Below, in pieces: positions 54,565-64,000 of a DNA stretch of 64,000 nt (position 1 is the first letter of the stretch; every line of letters starts with the position of its first letter). Made by a program: the position numbers and the translations under genes. The notes under the pieces were generated by a model. It had not been told where the DNA came from. It saw nothing but the letters and a program-made list of their open reading frames with translations, and did not search any database. Source of the DNA: Deinococcus aerius. GTDB lineage: Bacteria; Deinococcota; Deinococci; Deinococcales; Deinococcaceae. Location: assembly GCF_002897375.1 (NCBI RefSeq), contig NZ_BFAG01000011.1:124001-188000 (forward strand), written 5' to 3'.

Positions 54565-55641
54565 ATGCGCGTGGCAGCGGTGATGGTGGCGTTGGCACTG
54601 GGGACTTCGGCAGCCGCGGCGGGATGCGGGGGCAGCGAAGGCCCGCCCACCTGGGTCAAGCCGGGGGTCTACCGGGGAACGGTGGGCACCCAGGCCGTCA
54701 ATCTCGCCATTCGGAAGGAGGGAACGGACCTCACCGGGGCGTACTTCTACGAGCGCCGGAAGGTCGATCTCCCCCTCACGCTCGGGCGGCGGGGCGAGAC
54801 GCTGGTGGCACAGGAGGAGGTCTGGTCGGGACCGGAGGCGGGGCTCAAAGTGACGGGTTGCCTGACGCTCGCCCCAAATGGAGCAGGACTGAAAGGGCAG
54901 TGGCGTCGACCGGACGGCGGACAACCTCTGCCCGTCACCCTCGCGCCGCTGGAGGTCACGCGCCTGCCCCTCAACCTCCCCGACTCGCCGGGCCTGCGGA
55001 AACTCCGAACCTCGGACCCGCTCGCCTTCCTGAAGCTGAATCGCCCCTGGGTTCCGTCGCCGGACAGGACGAGCATCCGGGAACCCCTGACCGGCTTGAC
55101 CTACCCGCGTGTCCCCGGCGGAAGTGCGGCCCTGAACGCCGCCCTGCAAGACCGCCAGCTCCTCCACGCCGCGTACGCGCTGGGCTGCCGCTCGCAGCTT
55201 GGTGACGCGCCCGCCGGGGGCGACGGGTACACGCTCACGGCCCGGGTCACCTTTCGCCGCCCCCAGCTCCTCAGCGTGACCGAGAATGCCGGGTACTACT
55301 GCGGAGGCGCCCACCCCGAGGCCTTCGACGTGGGGCTGATTCTGGACCGCGCCAGTGGTCGGGAAGTGCCCGTCACGGCGATCTGGCCGGGCCTGACGGC
55401 TCCCCGCCTGAACAGCCTGTACCTCGCCCGGGTGAAGGCAGAGGCGGACTGCCGTGAGGCCCTGACGGACCGCGCCCCGACGTTCACGGCGAACCTCACC
55501 CCGGCAGGCCTGGCCGTCACACCCACGGGGTTACCCCACGTGGTCTTCGCCTGCGCGCAGACAATCATTCTGCCGTATGCCTCTCTGCGGGCTTGGGCTG
55601 ACCCGAAAGGCCCGTACTTCCGCGACCTCTACTCGCGCTGA
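54565..55641 (+). CDS. Exported protein with a DUF3298-like domain
   Basis: A 358-residue exported protein with a signal peptide (core VAAVMVALALGTSAAAA, possible lipobox AAGC at 19-22). The C-terminal part has YYCGGAHPEAFDVGLILDRA, like the GGAHP motif of RsiV/DUF3298 domains, and four further cysteines that could pair. Function unknown; perhaps envelope binding or sensing. The leaderless -10 box supports the start. It lies 22 bp after the phosphoesterase gene. Confidence 0.72.
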   Translation: MRVAAVMVALALGTSAAAAGCGGSEGPPTWVKPGVYRGTVGTQAVNLAIRKEGTDLTGAYFYERRKVDLPLTLGRRGETLVAQEEVWSGPEAGLKVTGCLTLAPNGAGLKGQWRRPDGGQPLPVTLAPLEVTRLPLNLPDSPGLRKLRTSDPLAFLKLNRPWVPSPDRTSIREPLTGLTYPRVPGGSAALNAALQDRQLLHAAYALGCRSQLGDAPAGGDGYTLTARVTFRRPQLLSVTENAGYYCGGAHPEAFDVGLILDRASGREVPVTAIWPGLTAPRLNSLYLARVKAEADCREALTDRAPTFTANLTPAGLAVTPTGLPHVVFACAQTIILPYASLRAWADPKGPYFRDLYSR

Positions 55642-55646
55642 GGCAA

Positions 55647-55679
55647 GACAAACGCGCCCCAGGTCTCCCCGGAGCGCGC
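55647..55679 (-). terminator. Terminator after wrbA
   Basis: On the minus strand CGCGCTCC pairs with GGGGCGCG around a 10-nt loop and is followed by TTTGTCTT. It lies 13 bp after the wrbA stop. Confidence 0.6.
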
Positions 55680-55691
55680 CGGAAGCCGACT

Positions 55692-56300
55692 TCAGCCCTT
55701 GAGCTGGCGGGTGATCTCGACCTGGCGGCGGGCCTGGTGGCGGATGGCCGCCTTGATCTCCTCGCTCAGCGGCTCCCCGTTGGCCGTGACGCTGACGCCG
55801 TAGGGGTTTCCGCCCGCCGCGAAGACCGCCGGGTCGGTATAGCCGGGTGTCACGATGATCGCGCCCCAGTGCATCGCCATGACGTACAGCGTCTGGAGGG
55901 TCGTCTCCTGCCCGCCGTGGGCGTTTTGCGCGCTGGTCATGGCGCTGAAGGTCTTGTTGGCGAGGACGCCCGACGCCCACAGGCCGCCCAGGGTGTCGAT
56001 ATACGCCCGGAGCTGGCTCGTCGCGCCGCCCCAGCGGGTGGGGGAGCTGATCATGATGGCGTCCACGTTCTCCAGGTCGGCTGGGGTCGCCTCCGGGATA
56101 TGCGCCGTGCGCTCCTGCTGGGCCTTCCAGGCGTCCTGGCTGTTGACGACCTCCTGCGGGGCCGTCTCACGCGCCTTGACGACGCGAACCTCCGCCCCGG
56201 CTTCCCGCGCGGCTTCGGCAGCGACCTCGGCCATCTGGTGGTTCGTGCCGTAGGTCGAGTAGTACACGATGGTCATGCGGACTGGGGCAGGATTCGTCAT
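55692..56300 (-). CDS. wrbA: NAD(P)H:quinone oxidoreductase WrbA
   Basis: A 202-residue flavodoxin-like FMN enzyme that reduces quinones by two electrons. The FMN phosphate loop is [14 protein letters not shown], and [19 protein letters not shown] and [11 protein letters not shown] are WrbA signatures. ATG 56300 follows a good promoter: TTGAAT, 17 bp, TAGCCT, then 6 nt to the ATG. Divergent from the SHOCT-like gene. Confidence 0.94.
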   Translation of the reverse strand: MTNPAPVRMTIVYYSTYGTNHQMAEVAAEAAREAGAEVRVVKARETAPQEVVNSQDAWKAQQERTAHIPEATPADLENVDAIMISSPTRWGGATSQLRAYIDTLGGLWASGVLANKTFSAMTSAQNAHGGQETTLQTLYVMAMHWGAIIVTPGYTDPAVFAAGGNPYGVSVTANGEPLSEEIKAAIRHQARRQVEITRQLKG

Positions 56301-56306
56301 GGCCCC

Positions 56307-56335
56307 AGGCTACGCTTTACCCCTAAGTTATTCAA
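56307..56335 (-). promoter_or_regulatory. wrbA promoter
   Basis: On the minus strand TTGAAT (56335-56330), 17-bp spacer, TAGCCT (56312-56307), then 6 nt to ATG. The best complete leaderless promoter in the window. Confidence 0.7.
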
Positions 56336-56473
56336 CATTAAGTAGTTTTAAGGGACTCCATGCCGTTCACATGGGATTCACGGAGCCTCCCCGCGCCCTT
56401 CACGCGGGCAGTTCTACCCTGGGCACAGGTGAGGGAAATCTGTTCCCCGCCCCGAAAGGAGCAGTGCTTTGGT

Positions 56474-56917
56474 ATGGATGTGATCATCAACAACGCGACC
56501 CCCGGGGCCACCCTTCAGATGGTGCCGCAGCAGTACGTGCCCGCGCCGGGCCTGGGGTCTTCGGCGCCGTACGGCTACGGTCCCGGCTACCGCCACGATG
56601 GGGGTTTCCCCGGGTTTTTCCTCGTCCTGCTGATCGCCGGGGCGGTGGTGTTCCTGCGTCGTCGCGGGGCCTGGCGGCGCTGGGCCGGGGCGGGAGGCCC
56701 GGCGGGGGGCCACCTGGGCGACGAGGTCCGCGACACCTTCCGGCGTGGGCGGTCGCGTTTCCTGAACGACCACGCGCTCGACATTGCCCGCGAGCGGTAC
56801 GCGCGGGGCGAGATCAACGCCGACGAGTACGAGACCCTGCGGCGGACGCTGAGCGGTGAGGAGGGCGGAGCGCCGCGTCCTCCGGCCGGGGGCGACGAGG
56901 GGACGCTCAAGCTCTGA
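56474..56917 (+). CDS. Membrane protein with SHOCT-like tail
   Basis: A 147-residue protein with one membrane segment at about 43-61 (GFFLVLLIAGAVVFLRRR) preceded by a Pro/Gly/Tyr-rich N-terminal part. The C-terminal ALDIARERYARGEINADEYETLRRTL is a SHOCT-type short helical domain, here split as ALDIARERYARGEI and NADEYETLRRTL. Function unknown. It lies 70 bp upstream of the two-component genes in the same direction. Confidence 0.7.
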   Translation: MDVIINNATPGATLQMVPQQYVPAPGLGSSAPYGYGPGYRHDGGFPGFFLVLLIAGAVVFLRRRGAWRRWAGAGGPAGGHLGDEVRDTFRRGRSRFLNDHALDIARERYARGEINADEYETLRRTLSGEEGGAPRPPAGGDEGTLKL

Positions 56918-56987
56918 GGCTCTTCCGGGGTGGCCTGCCTGCCCCATCTGGGGGGCGGCCCCGAACCGGCGAGAATGGCAGCAGCCC

Positions 56988-57659
56988 ATGACCACCATCC
57001 TGATCGTCGAGGACGAGGCGCGGCTCGCGGAGATTCTGGAGGGGTACCTGCGCCGCGAGGGCTTTCACACCGAGCGGGCGGCGAACGGTCCCCGGGCGCT
57101 GGAGCTGTGGCGCGCCGCCCGTCCCGCCCTGATGCTGCTCGACCTGATGCTGCCCGGTCTGGACGGTCTGGAGGTCGCCCGCCGCGTCCGGGCCGAGTCC
57201 GACCTCCCCATCATCATGCTCACCGCCCGCGACGAGGAGGTGGACCGGCTGGTAGGCCTGGGCATCGGCGCCGACGACTACGTGGTCAAGCCCTACAGCC
57301 CCCGGGAGGTCGTGGCGCGCGTGAAGGCCGTGCTGCGCCGGGCGGGGGGTGGGGTTGGCCTGCCCACCGTTCGGCACGCGGGGCCGCTCACCGTGGACAT
57401 GGCGAGCTACGAGGCGTACCTGGCGGGCGAGCCGCTGGACCTCACCGTGGCCGAGGTTCGCCTGCTCGCCCTGCTGGCCCGCGAGCCGGGGGTGGTGCGG
57501 ACGCGGGCGGAACTGCTCGCCGCGCTGGGCAGCCTGGACCGCGGCACCGACGAGCGCACGGTGGACGCCCACGTCAAGAACCTGCGGCGCAAGTTCAGCC
57601 CGCACGACGCGCTGCTCGACACCGTGCGCGGGGTCGGCTACCGTCTGAAGGTCCCCTGA
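56988..57659 (+). CDS. OmpR/PhoB-type response regulator
   Basis: A 223-residue regulator. The receiver domain has IVEDEARL, phospho-Asp in LLDLMLPGLDG, LTARDEE and DYVVKPYSPRE; the winged-helix DNA-binding domain has VRTRAELLAALGSL, RTVDAHVKNLRRK and VRGVGYRLK. ATG 56988 gives the standard start. Its stop overlaps the kinase ATG by one base (TGATG). Confidence 0.94.
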   Translation: MTTILIVEDEARLAEILEGYLRREGFHTERAANGPRALELWRAARPALMLLDLMLPGLDGLEVARRVRAESDLPIIMLTARDEEVDRLVGLGIGADDYVVKPYSPREVVARVKAVLRRAGGGVGLPTVRHAGPLTVDMASYEAYLAGEPLDLTVAEVRLLALLAREPGVVRTRAELLAALGSLDRGTDERTVDAHVKNLRRKFSPHDALLDTVRGVGYRLKVP

Positions 57660-58828
57660 TGTGGACCTGGAGACACCGGGCATGGGGAGCCCGCCGTCGG
57701 CGCCGGGGCCTGCGCGCCCGCCTGACCCGGATGTTCGCCCTGGTGGCTGTCCTGGCAGTGGTGCTCACGACCGTCCTGACGGTGGGCGCCACGTTCCGCG
57801 TTCTCGCCCAGTTCAACCCGGAGGTGGGGACGGGCGCCACCTGGGACGCGGCGGCCTGGCAGCAGGTGGCGAGCGGGGCGGGGCGCTCCATCGTCCGCAG
57901 CGCCGTGCAGGCCGCCTTCCTGAGTGCGCTCCTCGCCATCTTCGTCGCGGGGTTCGTCACCCGGCAGCTCACCCGCCCCCTTGCGCGGCTCGCCGACGGG
58001 GCCGAGCGGCTGCGGGCGGGGGACCGCCGCGTGCAACTCCCCATTCCCCCCCGTCAGGACGAGTTGCGAGACCTGACCGCCACCTTCAACGACCTCACCC
58101 TCAGCCTCGCGCGGCAGGAGGCGTGGCGGCGCGGGCTGGTGGCGGACATCGCCCACGACCTGCGAACGCCCCTGGCCGTCCTGCGCTCGGAGATCGAGGC
58201 CATGCAGGACGGGGTGCAGCCGCTGGACGGGGCCGCCCTCACCCGGCTGCACGGCGAGGTGCTGCTCCTCGCGCGGCTGGTGACCGACCTGCGGACCCTG
58301 TCCCTGGCCGAGAGCGGGGTACTCAGCCTGGAGCCCCGCCCGTTGGATGGGGGGGAAGCCCTGCGGGGGCTCGCGGAGGCTTACTCCGTCCGGGCGGCGG
58401 AGGTGGGGGTGACCCTCTCGGTCCATGCGCCCGCCCCGCTGCCCCTGTATGCCGATCCCGACCGCCTCCGCCAAGCTCTCGGGAACGTCATGGACAACGC
58501 CCTGCGCTACGCGGCGCCCGGCCCGGTCGAACTGTCCGCCCGGCAGGATGCGGACGGCACCCATCTCAGCATCCGCGACCACGGCCCCGGCTTCCGCCCG
58601 GACGACCTCGCCCGCGCCTTCGAGCGATTCTACCGGGCGGACGCCAGCCGCACCCGAGACCCGCAGGGGCGGGCCAGCAGCGGGCTGGGCCTGGCGATTG
58701 CCCGCGCTCTCGTCGAGGCCCAGGGGGGACAGCTTGCCGCCCGCAACCACCCGGGAGGAGGTGCGGAGTTCACGCTAAGGCTGCCGTCCGACGGAGGGAA
58801 AATTCAGAGGATCAAAAATGGGAACTAA
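57659..58828 (+). CDS. Sensor histidine kinase
   Basis: A 389-residue membrane kinase. Two membrane helices at about 23-43 and 80-102 flank a small outer loop; a HAMP domain follows (RQLTRPLARLADGAERLRAG). The H box is ADIAHDLRTPLAVLRSEIE, N box NVMDNALRY, G1 DHGPGFRPDDL, F FERFYR and G2 GLGLAIARALVEA. It pairs with the response regulator just upstream. The signal is unknown; the short sensing loop suggests envelope stress rather than a large ligand. Confidence 0.94.
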   Translation: MWTWRHRAWGARRRRRGLRARLTRMFALVAVLAVVLTTVLTVGATFRVLAQFNPEVGTGATWDAAAWQQVASGAGRSIVRSAVQAAFLSALLAIFVAGFVTRQLTRPLARLADGAERLRAGDRRVQLPIPPRQDELRDLTATFNDLTLSLARQEAWRRGLVADIAHDLRTPLAVLRSEIEAMQDGVQPLDGAALTRLHGEVLLLARLVTDLRTLSLAESGVLSLEPRPLDGGEALRGLAEAYSVRAAEVGVTLSVHAPAPLPLYADPDRLRQALGNVMDNALRYAAPGPVELSARQDADGTHLSIRDHGPGFRPDDLARAFERFYRADASRTRDPQGRASSGLGLAIARALVEAQGGQLAARNHPGGGAEFTLRLPSDGGKIQRIKNGN

Positions 58829-59105
58829 GGCTGACTTTTCCCCCTCCCCTTGGGTAAGGAAGCTTGGAAGGGTGGTAGTGGTGAGAAAGTTCTGCCACTT
58901 GGGTAGAGGGTGAGTGCTTAAGCAATTACGTAGGCTGGCAGCCAGCCTTACCTCGGCCAGAAGGAGAATCACGGCCGCATCACACGTGAGGTGTCAAAAT
59001 AAAGCATTCCAAAATTTGGGGGATGGATACTGAGTTAATTTTTTCACTCGTAGGCCCCTACTAGGGTTATCCGTCCGTCTTTCGTTGTAGGAACATGGAG
59101 AGAAG

Positions 59106-59650
59106 ATGCGGAAACGTCTTTTTGTTATAGTAGCATCAGCGGCCATCATTTCCTCCTGTGGTGAGATTCCAAAGATGGGGACGTACAAATTGATGCACGT
59201 ATGGATTCAGATTATTCCTATATTCAAAGTATTCAGAAGAAGATTGAAAATGGGGAACTTAAACCATCGTTTACAGTTAGTGACACTGGCATATGTGGTC
59301 AGGATATAATCTCCAATAATGGTAGGTATTCCTGTTTGGGCTATAACATCTTAGACGGCATTTATGCTGGCCAAGTCGGTGGCCATGTGTACCTCTCTTG
59401 TAATGTAATTATGTCGTATATGAAAATGACGGGGAATATATACACGACTGATTATAAAGTCGTGGGTCGAACTGCGAGTGGCGAGCGCACATCCTTAAAT
59501 CCTGGCAAACAACTCCTTGTAACTTTAGATACTGTTCCGTATACTCCTGGAAAAACATATTGTGTAACTTCAATTGGCGAGGTAGTTTTCCCGGGAGAAA
59601 CAACACTTAAAACACAAGCTTCTAGGCTCCCTGACTGCAAGGCACTCTAG
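59106..59650 (+). pseudogene. AT-rich lipoprotein gene with an apparent frameshift
   Basis: Frame 1 from ATG 59106 encodes a lipoprotein signal with lipobox ISSC (MRKRLFVIVASAAIISSCG) and then becomes unlike a protein. The -1 frame is open from 59165 to the TAG at 59650 and encodes a plausible mature protein (GDVQIDARMDSDYSYIQSIQ onward, four or more cysteines). A one-base loss near 59160-59170 would join them. It may be a pseudogene, a sequencing error or programmed slippage. Visibly AT-rich, so probably acquired. Confidence 0.6.
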
Positions 59651-59920
59651 TTAGTCTTTTGTATCCGAGTGGATTGTAAAAGCGGGCTCTCCTAATAATG
59701 CCTCACCTGCTATAGCGGCGTGAAGCATTTTGCTTATGTGTGCGTGATAGCCAAGTAGATTATCTGTACGTCTAGCTAGGTCATAAAATGTGAAATTAGA
59801 AGGGTTTTCAATGGCTTCAATAAGCTCTTCACATGCTTCACGCAGTAATGGCGATATGTCGGAGAGTCTTTGTATCAACTCCATGTCCTGTATTTGGTCA
59901 CTCCATTCACTCTTAGTCAT
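59651..59920 (-). CDS. Small helical protein, AT-rich
   Basis: An 89-residue, mostly helical and acidic protein (SDISPLLREACEELIEAIEN, then FTFYDLARRTDNLLGYHAH). No family recognised. It is convergent with the broken lipoprotein gene: the two stop codons abut at 59650/59651. Both are AT-rich, unlike the neighbours, and were probably gained together. Confidence 0.55.
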   Translation of the reverse strand: MTKSEWSDQIQDMELIQRLSDISPLLREACEELIEAIENPSNFTFYDLARRTDNLLGYHAHISKMLHAAIAGEALLGEPAFTIHSDTKD

Positions 59921-60002
59921 AAGGTATCTTTCTGTCCATCTTGTCTAGGTGTAGGAGATTGGCTCGTCGATGGTCACCTTGTCAGAGGCAAAGCTGCTCC
60001 CC

Positions 60003-61013
<1,011 letters not shown>

Positions 61014-61019
61014 GGTTGG

Positions 61020-61025
61020 ACCGTA
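61020..61025 (-). promoter_or_regulatory. -10 box of a leaderless promoter (glpX)
   Basis: TACGGT on the minus strand, 6 nt before ATG 61013. Confidence 0.5.
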
Positions 61026-61089
61026 GCACGACCGGGCGGAAAAGTACGGCTGGGAGCGGTTCCAGCGTGTCACCGCCCCCGGGGCACCC

Positions 61090-61200
61090 TCAGCGCAGCA
61101 CGCCCAGCCAGACCAGCAGCAGCCACAGCAGCACCGGGATCGCCAGCGAAAGGGCGATCAGCTTGATCAGCCGCCACCAGTCGTTCAGGAACTCCCGCAT
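61090..61200 (-). CDS. 36-residue single-span membrane protein
   Basis: ATG 61200 opens a 36-codon frame. The product begins [19 protein letters not shown] and continues with a Leu/Val/Ile/Trp-rich helix to a C-terminal LGVLR. The N-terminal charged part followed by one helix fits a small inner-membrane peptide. No Shine-Dalgarno is visible. Lies 76 bp upstream of glpX on the same strand, so it may be in the same transcript. Confidence 0.5.
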   Translation of the reverse strand: MREFLNDWWRLIKLIALSLAIPVLLWLLLVWLGVLR

Positions 61201-61291
61201 GGCGGCAGGGTAGCAGGGGAGGAGAGGCGTCGCCTGCGCCCTGCCTCACTCTGTCTGCGCCCTATTAAGCCCCCTTCCGGGCCGCTCTGCT

Positions 61292-61297
61292 TAAACT
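61292..61297 (+). promoter_or_regulatory. -10 box of a leaderless promoter (pgm)
   Basis: TAAACT, 6 nt before ATG 61304. Confidence 0.5.
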
Positions 61298-61303
61298 GCC
61301 CGC

Positions 61304-63405
<2,102 letters not shown>

Positions 63406-63421
63406 ACCCTTCCGGGCGTCC

Positions 63422-63451
63422 TTGCGCTCCCTGCCCGGCTCGCGCTATGCT
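63422..63451 (+). promoter_or_regulatory. Promoter of the rpsL (str) operon
   Basis: TTGCGC (63422-63427), 18-bp spacer, TATGCT (63446-63451). It leaves a leader of about 180 nt before rpsL with GC-rich, possibly folded sequence and a run GGGGGTTTTT at 63492-63501. Confidence 0.55.
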
Positions 63452-63638
63452 ACTGCGGTTGAAAACTGCCCGGGACCAGGGTTGCCCCAGGGGGTTTTTC
63501 GGCACGCCACTCCCGCGCTGATGCTGACAGTCGCCGGACGTGCGTTGATCACCTCGGCTTCACCGCCAACCCGACCCCGCTCCCTGGACTCTTCCATGTG
63601 TGGGCGGGCCCCCACGAAACCAGACCAGACTAGGAGTG

Positions 63639-64000
<362 letters not shown>

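Noticed and set aside
63470..63505. Intrinsic terminator before rpsL ending in GGGGGTTTTT
   Set aside because: The preceding sequence does not form a stem of adequate length with the G-run, so only a leader with a T-run can be stated.

Overview
The window is high-GC chromosomal DNA of a Deinococcus species. The signs are the ribosomal protein S12 at the right edge, a homodimeric E1 pyruvate dehydrogenase followed by an E2 with two lipoyl domains, a 17-bp palindrome of the radiation/desiccation-response (RDRM) type in front of uvrB, and many genes whose TANNNT -10 box lies only 5-8 nt before the start codon, the leaderless arrangement known in Deinococcus. All identifications are from reading the sequence; no database search was run.

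Layout. 1-6.1 kb: acetate uptake and activation (end of actP, acs), an aminotransferase and the primase dnaG. 6.3-10.7 kb: an accessory region with small unknown genes, a PIN toxin/RHH antitoxin pair, a VapBC pair, small orphan ORFs, and an AT-rich two-gene unit of a TIR-like nucleotide-binding protein and a membrane protein. 10.75-15.2 kb: the glycine cleavage operon gcvT-gcvH-gcvP. 15.3-23.6 kb: a 2H phosphoesterase, a 5-formyl-THF cyclo-ligase, an SDR, a DUF4394 lipoprotein, hisF-hisIE, a response regulator, a DUF72 protein, an AT-rich secreted protein, ttcA and a DUF817 protein. 23.7-31.4 kb: a class A penicillin-binding protein, a dsRBD-HAD-YraN operon, a uracil permease, an AraC regulator and a YceI protein. 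31.4-37 kb: a MITE-like inverted repeat, a Tat-type dienelactone hydrolase and uvrB interrupted by an intein. 37.3-41.6 kb: a coupled operon of a DUF4062/STAND ATPase and two membrane proteins. 41.6-47.3 kb: a LysR regulator divergent from aceE-aceF. 47.4-58.8 kb: ankyrin protein, AraC regulator, thiolase, thioesterase, two DoxX proteins, dcd, phosphoesterase, WrbA and a two-component system. 58.8-64 kb: an AT-rich patch with a frameshifted lipoprotein, then glpX, pgm and the start of rpsL.

How the genes connect. Central carbon and one-carbon metabolism dominate: acetyl-CoA is made from acetate (acs) and pyruvate (aceEF) and handled by a thiolase; gcvTHP and the folate cyclo-ligase feed the C1-folate pool; glpX and pgm serve sugar-phosphate flow. 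dnaG and uvrB serve replication and repair.

The points most worth attention are the intein in the Walker A loop of UvrB, with full-length splicing blocks, a LAGLIDADG endonuclease and an embedded XRE-like helix-turn-helix, under an RDRM-like operator; the TIR-like/membrane gene pair beside the toxin-antitoxin cluster; and the STAND ATPase translationally coupled to two membrane proteins. The last two have the look of phage-defence or cell-suicide modules, but that is inference.
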